Source: an uncultured Clostridia bacterium (GTDB lineage Bacteria > Bacillota > Clostridia > Christensenellales > Aristaeellaceae). Taken from it: a DNA stretch of 11,365 nt. Positions 1-5,865 of this stretch are shown here, one piece after another. The DNA is taken from the NCBI GenBank assembly GCA_934631055.1, contig CAKTXP010000066.1, positions 1 to 11,365 on the forward strand, written 5' to 3'. Within the stretch, counting starts at the first letter, position 1, and the number at the start of each line of letters is the position of its first letter. Below the pieces are notes generated by a model, which was not told where the DNA came from, made no database searches, and saw only the letters and a list, made by a program, of their open reading frames with translations. Position numbers and translations under genes: made by a program.

Positions 1-23
1 GGAAGGGCTTCTCATGCCAAAAC

Positions 24-30
24 AGGGGAG
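24..30 (+). promoter_or_regulatory. Ribosome binding site that decides the nrdD start
   Basis: The sequence AGGGGAG lies 3 nt before the ATG at 34 and 9 nt before the in-frame ATG at 40. The second spacing is the workable one, and the protein read from 40 begins MPEYITKRDGR, close to the usual start of an ATP-cone. The promoter would lie upstream of the window. Confidence 0.6.
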
Positions 31-39
31 AGAATGACG

Positions 40-2355
40 ATGCCGGAATATATCACAAAACGCGATGGTCGTAAGGTCGCCTACGATGAAGAGAAGATCG
101 CGGCGGCGATTGAGCGCGCGTTTGACGCTGTGGAGAGCGGAAAGGGTCATGAGGAAGCGGAGCGTCTTGCCCGAATCGTGACCCGCGGGATGAACGCGAA
201 AGAGAGCGCGGATATCCCTTCCGTTGAGGATATTCAGGATCAGGTCGAGCAGGTGCTTATCGCTGAGGGATACGCCAAAACGGCGAAGGCATATATCCTC
301 TACCGTGCCGAGCGCAGCCGCACCCGCGAAGCGCAGACCCGCCTGATGCACATTCTGGAGGATATCACGTTCAAGAATGCGTCCGAATCCGACGTAAAGC
401 GCGAAAACGCGAATATCGACGGCGATACCGCGATGGGTACGATGCTCAAATACGGTTCGGAGAGCGCCAAGCAGTTCTATGATATGTACGTTTTGAATCC
501 GGAGCATGCGCGCGCGCACCGCGAGGGCGATATCCATATCCATGACCTCGATTTCCTGACGCTGACGACAACCTGCACCCAGATCGACCTGACGGAGCTG
601 TTCAAGGGCGGATTCTCCACCGGTCACGGCGTGCTGCGCGAGCCGCAGGACATCGGCAGCTATTCCGCGCTCGCCTGCATCGCCATCCAGAGCAACCAGA
701 ACGACCAGCACGGCGGTCAGGCGATTGCCAGCTTTGATTATGATATGGCGCCCGGCGTCGCCAAGACCTATGTCAAGGAATACCGCCGCGCGCTGGGCGC
801 GGCGCTCGAACTGCTGCTCAATCATGACGCAGCCAACGAGGAAGCCAAGAACATCGTCCGCCAGATTGAAAATGAGACCGGCGCGAAGCCGACCCTCAAG
901 CCGAACAAGGAGTTTGACGATGCCCTGCGAGAGCGCCTGACGGCGATGAGCGACGAAGCGGCCGCCGAACGCATCATTCATTATGCGACTGAGCGCGGCT
1001 ATCGCGAGACTGAGCGCCGCACCTATCAGGCGATGGAAGCGTTTATCCATAACCTGAATACGATGCACTCCCGCGCGGGCGCGCAGACGCCGTTTTCCTC
1101 CATCAACTACGGCATGGATACCTCTCCGGAGGCGCGCATGGTGATGCGCAACCTGCTGCTGGCGACGGAAAGCGGACTGGGCAACGGCGAAACGCCGATT
1201 TTCCCGATTCAGATTTTCCGCGTCAAGGAAGGCGTGAGCTACAACCCCGGCGATCCGAACTACGACCTCTTCCGGCTGGCGATCCGCGTGAGCGCCAAGC
1301 GTCTTTTCCCGAACTTCTCGTTCGTGGATGCGCCGTTCAACCTCAAGTATTACAAGCCCGGTCACCATGAAACGGAGATTGCCTACATGGGCTGCCGCAC
1401 CCGCGTGATCGGCAACGTATACGACCCGACGCGTGAGGTCTGCAACCGCCGCGGCAACCTGTCCTTTACGTCCATCAACCTGCCGCGCATCGCCATCGAA
1501 AGCCATGGCGATATCGACAAGTTCTTTGAGATGCTGGATGAACGCATGGATCTGGTCTTTGAGCAGCTGGACGAACGCTTTGAGATTCAGGCGCGCAAAA
1601 AGGTGCGCAACTATCCGTTCCTGATGGGCGAAGGCGTTTGGCTGGACAGCGAAAAGCTCGGCTGGGACGACGAGGTGCGCGAGGTGCTCAAGCACGGCAC
1701 GCTGTCCGTCGGCTTCATCGGTCTGGCGGAGACGCTGGTTGCGCTGATCGGCGAGCATCACGGTCAGAGCGAACGCGCTCAGCAGCTGGGACTGAAGATC
1801 ATCGGGCATATGCGTGAGCGCTGCGACGAGCGCAGCGAGGAAAAGAAGCTGAATTACACGCTGCTGGCGACCCCGGCAGAGGGTCTGTCCGGACGATTTG
1901 TCAAGATCGACCAGAAGCGTTACGGCAAGCTTGAAGGCATTACGGATCGCGAGTATTACACCAACAGCTTCCACATTCCGGTGTATTATCCGATCAGCGC
2001 GTTTGATAAGATTCGCCTGGAAGCGCCGTACCATGCGCTGACGAACGCGGGACACATCTCCTACATCGAGATGGACGGCGACCCGACGAAGAACCTCGAT
2101 GCGTTTGAAGCGGTCGTCCGCGCGATGCACGACGCGGGCATCGGCTACGGCTCGATCAATCATCCGGTTGACCGTGATCCGGTATGCGGGTATAATGGCA
2201 TTATCGGGGATGTCTGTCCGCAGTGCGGCAGGCAGGAGGAAGAAGTTCATTTTGAGCGCATCCGCCGCATTACCGGCTATCTGGTCGGCACGCTGGAGCG
2301 TTTCAACGACGGCAAGCGCGCCGAGGAGCACGACCGCGTGCATCACGGCATGTAA
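40..2355 (+). CDS. nrdD: Anaerobic (class III) ribonucleoside-triphosphate reductase, NrdD
   Basis: Reduces ribonucleoside triphosphates to dNTPs in the cytoplasm by glycyl-radical chemistry, using formate as reductant in the characterised class III enzymes. The product is 771 residues from ATG 40, or 773 from ATG 34. Residues 1-95 form an ATP-cone, the allosteric domain that senses ATP/dATP (ITKRDGRKVAYDEEKI). The barrel carries the two active-site cysteines expected in the family, C179 (in TTTCTQID) and C452 (in MGCRTR). The C-terminus has a zinc site with three visible cysteines, C716, C726 and C729 (CPQCG), preceded by H708. The radical glycine is predicted at G746 in RRITGYL, followed by the usual tail (RFNDGKRAEE). 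Clostridial-type NrdD proteins, as I remember them, also have a single Cys in the first half of the zinc motif. NrdG is encoded downstream but behind a terminator, so the two may be transcribed separately. The identification is very secure. Confidence 0.97.
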   Translation: MPEYITKRDGRKVAYDEEKIAAAIERAFDAVESGKGHEEAERLARIVTRGMNAKESADIPSVEDIQDQVEQVLIAEGYAKTAKAYILYRAERSRTREAQTRLMHILEDITFKNASESDVKRENANIDGDTAMGTMLKYGSESAKQFYDMYVLNPEHARAHREGDIHIHDLDFLTLTTTCTQIDLTELFKGGFSTGHGVLREPQDIGSYSALACIAIQSNQNDQHGGQAIASFDYDMAPGVAKTYVKEYRRALGAALELLLNHDAANEEAKNIVRQIENETGAKPTLKPNKEFDDALRERLTAMSDEAAAERIIHYATERGYRETERRTYQAMEAFIHNLNTMHSRAGAQTPFSSINYGMDTSPEARMVMRNLLLATESGLGNGETPIFPIQIFRVKEGVSYNPGDPNYDLFRLAIRVSAKRLFPNFSFVDAPFNLKYYKPGHHETEIAYMGCRTRVIGNVYDPTREVCNRRGNLSFTSINLPRIAIESHGDIDKFFEMLDERMDLVFEQLDERFEIQARKKVRNYPFLMGEGVWLDSEKLGWDDEVREVLKHGTLSVGFIGLAETLVALIGEHHGQSERAQQLGLKIIGHMRERCDERSEEKKLNYTLLATPAEGLSGRFVKIDQKRYGKLEGITDREYYTNSFHIPVYYPISAFDKIRLEAPYHALTNAGHISYIEMDGDPTKNLDAFEAVVRAMHDAGIGYGSINHPVDRDPVCGYNGIIGDVCPQCGRQEEEVHFERIRRITGYLVGTLERFNDGKRAEEHDRVHHGM

Positions 2356-2363
2356 GTCCATCC

Positions 2364-2391
2364 GCCCGTTCCCGCCAGGGAACGGGCTTTT
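2364..2391 (+). terminator. Rho-independent terminator after nrdD
   Basis: A perfect 10-bp stem: GCCCGTTCCC (2364-2373) pairs with GGGAACGGGC (2378-2387) around the loop GCCA, followed by TTTT. It starts 9 nt after the nrdD stop codon and should end most nrdD transcripts before nrdG. Confidence 0.9.
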
Positions 2392-2397
2392 GAGTAA

Positions 2398-2621
2398 CGG
2401 GGGACGATGAGGGGGCGCGTTGGGCTGCCGCCCAAACCTGCCTGAGGGATTTCATCCCTCAGACTCCCTTCTTCGCTTCGCGCCAGTTTAAATAAACATA
2501 AACGTACGATGCGCATGCGCATCGTTCAATAAAGATGATTAAAACCGGCGCGAAGCGGAGAAAGGGTGCAGGGAACAAGGTTCCCTGCCGGGAGTTTGAG
2601 GGCAGAGCCCTCATCGTTCCC
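2398..2621. repeat. Palindromic miniature repeat element, copy 1 (longest)
   Basis: This noncoding element fills the nrdD-nrdG gap. Its ends are inverted repeats: GGGACGATGAGGG (2401-2413) against CCCTCATCGTTCCC (2608-2621). In order it holds hairpin A (TTGGGC 2420-2425, loop TGCC, GCCCAA 2430-2435), hairpin B (CTGAGGGAT 2442-2450, loop TTC, ATCCCTCAG 2454-2462), an inner arm CGCTTCGCGCC (2474-2484), a 20-bp palindrome (2506-2525), the inverted inner arm GGCGCGAAGCG (2547-2557), hairpin C (GCAGGGAAC 2568-2576 with GTTCCCTGC 2580-2588) and hairpin D (GAGGGC 2598-2603 with GCCCTC 2607-2612). The same modules recur near 7851-7936, 10604-10756 and 10871-10957. There is no transposase, so it resembles a MITE or REP-type element. 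I see no coding sequence and no convincing nrdG promoter in it. Confidence 0.75.
2506..2525. repeat. Perfect 20-bp palindrome in the nrdD-nrdG gap
   Basis: ACGATGCGCA is followed directly by its reverse complement, TGCGCATCGT, with no spacer. The flanks (about 2486-2500 and 2526-2544) are AT-rich. It lies at the centre of the symmetric repeat element, between its two inner arms. It could be a dimeric-regulator operator controlling nrdG or simply the symmetry centre of the mobile repeat. It does not match the NrdR box as I know it. Confidence 0.6.
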
Positions 2622-2643
2622 TCACGTCCCAAAGAGGTAAACT

Positions 2644-3150
2644 ATGCAGATTCGTTTGGCTGGAATGGAACCGGAGTCCATCGTCGATGGCCCGGGATAT
2701 CGGTTCGCGGTGTTCGTTCAGGGCTGCCCGCATCACTGCCCCGGATGCCATAACCCGCAGACGCATGACTTTGAAGGCGGGCATCTGATGGATACCGATG
2801 ACATCATCGCGTATCTGGGTAAAAATCCGCTCGTGCGCGGGCTGACGCTCTCCGGCGGTGAGCCGATGATGCAGCCTGAACCGCTCCGCGTCATCGCGCT
2901 GGCGGCAAAGGAGAAGGGCATGAATGTCTGGTGCTATACGGGATTCACGCTCGAAAAGCTGCTGGAGGAACGCCGCGAGGATCGCATGCGGCTGCTTGAA
3001 TGCGTCGATGTGCTGGTCGACGGTCCGTATCTGTCGCATGAACGCTCGCTGGATCTGCTCTATCGCGGCAGTAAAAATCAGCGGCTCATCGACATGCCCG
3101 ATACGCTGAAGGCGGGACACGTCGTTTTGTATACGCCCCCAGAATGGTGA
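2644..3150 (+). CDS. nrdG: Anaerobic ribonucleotide reductase activating protein, NrdG (radical SAM)
   Basis: A 168-residue radical-SAM activase. It cleaves S-adenosylmethionine with a [4Fe-4S] cluster to generate the glycyl radical on NrdD. The cluster ligands are C28, C32 and C35 in the CxxxCxxC motif (GCPHHCPGC). The SAM-binding GGE motif is at 71-73 (LSGGEP), preceded by the DGPGYR segment (15-20) typical of this family. The length matches known NrdG proteins (about 155-175 residues). AAAGAGG at 2631-2637 is a good ribosome binding site 6 nt before the ATG. The gene is separated from nrdD by a terminator and a repeat element, so it probably has its own promoter or depends on readthrough. 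The S49 protease gene follows 20 bp after its stop, which implies co-transcription. Confidence 0.96.
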   Translation: MQIRLAGMEPESIVDGPGYRFAVFVQGCPHHCPGCHNPQTHDFEGGHLMDTDDIIAYLGKNPLVRGLTLSGGEPMMQPEPLRVIALAAKEKGMNVWCYTGFTLEKLLEERREDRMRLLECVDVLVDGPYLSHERSLDLLYRGSKNQRLIDMPDTLKAGHVVLYTPPEW

Positions 3151-3154
3151 CACG

Positions 3155-3161
3155 AAAGGAG
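3155..3161 (+). promoter_or_regulatory. Ribosome binding site that decides the S49 protease start
   Basis: AAAGGAG lies 9 nt before the ATG at 3171. A reading from the earlier ATG at 3144 would overlap the nrdG stop, would put this site inside the gene, and would place nine extra residues before the basic n-region of the signal peptide. Confidence 0.7.
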
Positions 3162-3170
3162 TTTCACGAC

Positions 3171-4100
3171 ATGAAAAAGCGGATGACCGGATGGATCACC
3201 CTGCTGATGACGCTGCTCTGCGCGGCGGCGCTGGCGGATGGAAGCGACAACTGGCTTGCCAGCGTGCTGGGCAATGCGCAGAGCGGGGAAGCGCAGGCGG
3301 AAGGGCATTATGTCGCGCTGCTTCAAATCGACGGCGAGCTTTCCGAAACCGATTATATCTACGACCATGTCGGAACGCTCGACGTGCTGAAAGACCTCGC
3401 AGACGACGAGGACAACGACGCACTGCTGCTGTATCTGAATACGCCCGGTGGGAATATGTACGAGTCTGACGAGTTGTATCATGCGCTGATGGTCTATCGG
3501 CAGGAGACGGGCAGACCCATCTACGGCTATATGGCGCAGGAATGCTGCTCGGGCGGCATGCTGGTTGCGATGGCGGCGGATGAGCTGTATGCCTCACGGA
3601 TGACCATCGCAGGCAACATCGGCGTATACATGACCTCTGTGAGCGACGCGGAACTCTATAAAAAGCTCGGCGTCGAGCTGGAATATATCGCGACGGGCGA
3701 GAACAAGGTGCCCGGCTATCCGGAATTGACGGATGAGCAGCGCGAAATCTATCGGGCGATGGTGGAGGAGAGTTTTGACTTCTTCAAGGAAGCCATTGCG
3801 TCCGCACGCGGTCTGAACGAGGAACAGATGGCATCGTTTACGGACGGACGGCTGCTGACCGCGATTCAGGCGCAGGAGCTGGGACTGATCGACGGCGTGA
3901 TGTACTATGACGAACTGGTCGATGCGCTTTCCGAAAAGTATCCGGACGCCGAGCTGAAAAACGTGACGCCGGACGGATACGGCGGCTACATGGCTTCAAG
4001 CAGCGATTCTTCGTCGCTGAACTGGCTCGACGAACTTGAGAACCTGCTGAATGAGGATGGAGACACGACGGGCGGAAGGCATGTTCTGCGCGGAAGGTGA
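3171..4100 (+). CDS. Secreted S49-family serine protease, SppA-like
   Basis: 309 residues from ATG 3171. Residues 1-22 form a signal peptide (MKKR, a hydrophobic core, then an ALA-type cleavage site before D23), so the protein acts outside the membrane or stays anchored by this segment. The rest is a ClpP/crotonase-like S49 domain: LNTPGG for the oxyanion region, predicted nucleophile S127 in CCSGGM, and predicted general-base K179 in GENKVPG followed by LTDEQREIY. The Ser-Lys distance of 52 equals that of Bacillus subtilis SppA (S147/K199, from memory). Known SppA proteins degrade leftover signal peptides or affect envelope stress. From about residue 275 the tail is Ser/Asp/Gly-rich and probably disordered. 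The gene is 20 bp downstream of nrdG and probably shares its transcript; a functional link between the two is not obvious. The family call is strong; the substrate is unknown. Confidence 0.88.
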   Translation: MKKRMTGWITLLMTLLCAAALADGSDNWLASVLGNAQSGEAQAEGHYVALLQIDGELSETDYIYDHVGTLDVLKDLADDEDNDALLLYLNTPGGNMYESDELYHALMVYRQETGRPIYGYMAQECCSGGMLVAMAADELYASRMTIAGNIGVYMTSVSDAELYKKLGVELEYIATGENKVPGYPELTDEQREIYRAMVEESFDFFKEAIASARGLNEEQMASFTDGRLLTAIQAQELGLIDGVMYYDELVDALSEKYPDAELKNVTPDGYGGYMASSSDSSSLNWLDELENLLNEDGDTTGGRHVLRGR

Positions 4101-4254
4101 TTGGCTTCCGCGGGACAACGCGGGCTGAGTATCACCTGTTCGAGGAGAAGCCCGACCGAAAAGCCGAAGCATCGGAAAATGGGGCGGTCGGGAAAGACTG
4201 CGCCGGTGCGCAAGCCGACAGCGCGGTAATCCTTAGAAAAAAACGAATCGAGCG
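4095..4254 (+). other. Hairpin-rich noncoding stretch, candidate structured RNA
   Basis: Between the S49 protease and the next terminator I find successive helices. AGGTGAT (4095-4101) pairs with ATCACCT (4131-4137) and encloses CCGCG (4108-4112) with CGCGG (4119-4123). CCCGACCG (4151-4158) pairs with CGGTCGGG (4185-4192) and encloses CCGA/TCGG (4164-4175). TGCGC (4199-4203) pairs with GCGCA (4208-4212) around a 4-nt loop. No reading frame here looks like a protein. It may be a structured 3' UTR or a small RNA ending at the 4255-4294 terminator. It does not match a riboswitch class I can name. Confidence 0.35.
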
Positions 4255-4294
4255 ATTAACCCTATTCTCTGGCGGGAAATAGGGTTAATTTTTT
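4255..4294 (+). terminator. Rho-independent terminator ending the nrdG-protease transcript
   Basis: A perfect 12-bp stem: ATTAACCCTATT (4255-4266) pairs with AATAGGGTTAAT (4278-4289) around an 11-nt loop, running into a T tract to 4294. It separates the nrdG-protease unit, and any structured RNA after it, from the gene at 4402. Confidence 0.85.
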
Positions 4295-4314
4295 CATAAA
4301 AAAGTGCGGAAACC

Positions 4315-4346
4315 TTGTTTTATTTGCATAAAACTGATAAGATAAT
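4315..4346 (+). promoter_or_regulatory. Possible promoter for the Tat-exported flavin protein
   Basis: An AT-rich stretch just after the terminator and about 60 nt before the gene. TTGTTT (4315-4320) and TAAGAT (4338-4343) are 17 nt apart, and GATAAT (4341-4346) is an alternative -10. Neither pair is a close match to consensus, so position rather than sequence is the main support. Confidence 0.4.
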
Positions 4347-4401
4347 GTCAAAAGCGCACGTCATGCGCTGAAAACAGGGAGAAACACAGGAGGAACATAC
4401 A

Positions 4402-5334
4402 ATGAACAAGGAAACTTCGCGTCGTGATTTTCTGAAACTGGCTGGAAAGGGCATGCTGGGTGCTGCTGCGTTGAGCACCGTTCCGGTGGTTATGCCTGCT
4501 GTTGCCGAGGGCGCTGAAGCTCCGGCGTGGCCGTGGGCGTACAAGAAGATGGACAAGGAAGCGGTCATGAAGCATGGCTATGAGTGCTTCTATTCCCACG
4601 GCGGCTGCTGCGCGGGTGCTGTGGCGGCTGTTGTTGAGCTGCTGGCTGAGGAATACGGCTATCCGTACAACCAGCTGAATGCGCGTATGTTCGCGGATGG
4701 CGCGGGCGGATATGGCGCTGCCACGCTGTGCGGCTCTCTGGGCGGCGCGTGCGCAATCTTCGGTCTGTTCTGCGAAGCGAACGAGGCTCGCGAGCTGCGC
4801 GACCAGCTCTATGCGTGGTACAAGGATCACGCCTTCCCGACCTATCAGCCGGAGATGGAGTCCATTACGACGGTTTCCGGCGCGATTGAGTGCGCGGTGT
4901 CCGTTGGCAACTACATGAAGGCGACCGGCTATGAGATGGGCGACGCGGGCCGCAAGGCGCGCTGCGCGGCAGTTACCGGCGAGACGGCCGCGAAGGCGGT
5001 TGAACTGCTGAACATCCACTTCGGCTTTGAAGAGGCTCCGGCGGAGGAGCCGAAGGCTGAGGAAGCACTCGCCGAGAACGAGTATATCGGCACGGCGGAG
5101 AGCGCAATCGGCGGCGAAGTGAAGGTCAAGGTCACGATGGACGGCGACAAGATCGCGAAGATCGACGTACTGAGCCACAACGAGACCGCGGGCATCTCTG
5201 ATCCGGCGTTTGAGAAGATTCCTGCGGCGATCATCGAGGCGCAGAGCGCGGATGTGGACGTGGTTGCGGGCGCAACCAAGACCTCTGAGGCTCTGATTGC
5301 GGCTGTGAAGGACGCGCTGTCTCAGGTGAAGTAA
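4402..5334 (+). CDS. Tat-exported C_GCAxxG_C_C-type protein fused to an FMN-binding domain
   Basis: 310 residues with an AGGAGG site (4388-4393) 8 nt before the ATG. The N-terminus carries a twin-arginine motif, SRRDFLK (residues 6-12), a hydrophobic stretch and a likely PAVA cleavage site near residue 35, so it is exported folded, probably with cofactor. Residues about 50-205 resemble the C_GCAxxG_C_C family, with cysteines at 62, 69, 70, 110, 117, 124, 164 and 188 and a glycine-rich GAGGYG segment. The short linker at about 207-228 is Glu/Ala/Pro-rich. Residues about 230-310 are an FMN_bind domain ending in DVVAGATKTSEA; T292 is the expected site of covalent FMN attachment by ApbE (family pattern DxxSGAT, here with Ala for Ser). 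The likely role is an extracytosolic electron-transfer carrier; the partner is not in the window. The gene is monocistronic, with a terminator on each side. Confidence 0.85.
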   Translation: MNKETSRRDFLKLAGKGMLGAAALSTVPVVMPAVAEGAEAPAWPWAYKKMDKEAVMKHGYECFYSHGGCCAGAVAAVVELLAEEYGYPYNQLNARMFADGAGGYGAATLCGSLGGACAIFGLFCEANEARELRDQLYAWYKDHAFPTYQPEMESITTVSGAIECAVSVGNYMKATGYEMGDAGRKARCAAVTGETAAKAVELLNIHFGFEEAPAEEPKAEEALAENEYIGTAESAIGGEVKVKVTMDGDKIAKIDVLSHNETAGISDPAFEKIPAAIIEAQSADVDVVAGATKTSEALIAAVKDALSQVK

Positions 5335-5356
5335 TTCAAACCCCTGAATTAAAAAA

Positions 5357-5382
5357 GGCACCGAAGAACGGTGCCTTTTTTT
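5357..5382 (+). terminator. Rho-independent terminator after the flavin protein gene
   Basis: GGCACCG (5357-5363) pairs with CGGTGCC (5369-5375) around AAGAA, with seven T residues after it and six A residues before it. The A/T flanks extend the stem, so it may also work on the opposite strand. It begins 22 nt after the stop codon. Confidence 0.93.
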
Positions 5383-5428
5383 GTACGGAATTTTGGGCGA
5401 AAAACGGCAGGAAAAGGCGTGTCAAGAT

Positions 5429-5462
5429 TTGAAAAAAACTGCGTAATTTGGTATACTATAAT
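5429..5462 (+). promoter_or_regulatory. Sigma-A-type promoter of the remB-gyrB-gyrA operon
   Basis: The -35 is TTGAAA (5429-5434) and the -10 is TATACT (5452-5457), with the optimal 17-nt spacer and an extended -10 TG (5449-5450). A second -10-like TATAAT overlaps at 5457-5462. The expected start, near 5464, gives a leader of about 42 nt before the remB ATG. This is the best promoter match in the window. Confidence 0.8.
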
Positions 5463-5505
5463 AGTAAGAAAATGTGCAGGGAAAAGCACAGCGCAGGAGG
5501 TCGTT

Positions 5506-5844
5506 ATGATCCTTCATCTGGGCGATGACGTCAGTGTACACAGCGCAGACATCGTCGCCATCATTGATTTGACCCAGAGCCAGAGCGCCGTTACCGGCGC
5601 CATGCTCGCGGAGATCCGCCGCCAGAACCGCATTCTTGCCCGAAAGGGGATCGCCGCCAAAAGCGCGATCATCTGCGCGGGCGCACGGCGTGCGGGCGGC
5701 ATGACGGAGAACGCGCGCGTTTACTTATCGCCGATATCTACGGCGACCCTTGCACAGCGCGCACACGAGCGCGCTTATCCCGAAGCCGATTTCCTCACGG
5801 AAGGCGAGGGAGAAACAGGGCAGCCCGACGACGCGGACTGCTGA
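5506..5844 (+). CDS. remB: RemB-like DUF370 regulatory protein
   Basis: 112 residues from the ATG at 5506, chosen because AGGAGG (5495-5500) lies 5 nt before it; the open frame extends further upstream but runs into the preceding terminator. It begins MILHLGDDVSVHSADIVAIID and later has RVYLSPISTATLAQRA (71-86), both hallmarks of the RemA/RemB (YlzA/YaaB) family. In Bacillus subtilis yaaB lies directly upstream of gyrB, as here; RemA activates biofilm-matrix operons by binding DNA, while RemB's own role is less clear. It is longer than the roughly 80-residue Bacillus protein: about ten extra residues lie around 60-70 (ARRAGGMTEN) and the tail from about 87 is acidic. gyrB starts 21 bp downstream, so it is the first gene of the operon. 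Confidence 0.85.
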   Translation: MILHLGDDVSVHSADIVAIIDLTQSQSAVTGAMLAEIRRQNRILARKGIAAKSAIICAGARRAGGMTENARVYLSPISTATLAQRAHERAYPEADFLTEGEGETGQPDDADC

Positions 5845-5865
5845 GCGCAGAAACGAGGAGATTAA

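Noticed and set aside
3171..3240. Lipoprotein signal in the S49 protease (LLC at residues 15-17)
   Set aside because: The residue before the Cys is Leu, not Gly/Ala/Ser, and a normal ALA cleavage site follows.
4095..4254. A possible cobalamin riboswitch, from the GGTGC..AAGCC and GCGCGG words near 4206-4233
   Set aside because: The order and spacing are wrong, no B12 box (AGCCAGGAGACCTGCC-like) is present, and a terminator and a separate promoter region separate it from the next gene.
4097..4282. A 61-codon + strand frame after the S49 protease
   Set aside because: It starts on a GTG overlapping the protease stop, has no domain, and ends inside the terminator stem. The hairpins explain the region better.
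4348..5361. A 337-codon - strand frame opposite the flavin protein gene
   Set aside because: A shadow of a gene with clear Tat, cysteine and FMN-binding motifs; it begins in the terminator and has no ribosome binding site I can see.
5371..5505. N-terminal extension of remB by 45 codons
   Set aside because: The extension starts within the preceding terminator stem and covers the promoter, while AGGAGG is ideally placed for the ATG at 5506, where family similarity begins.
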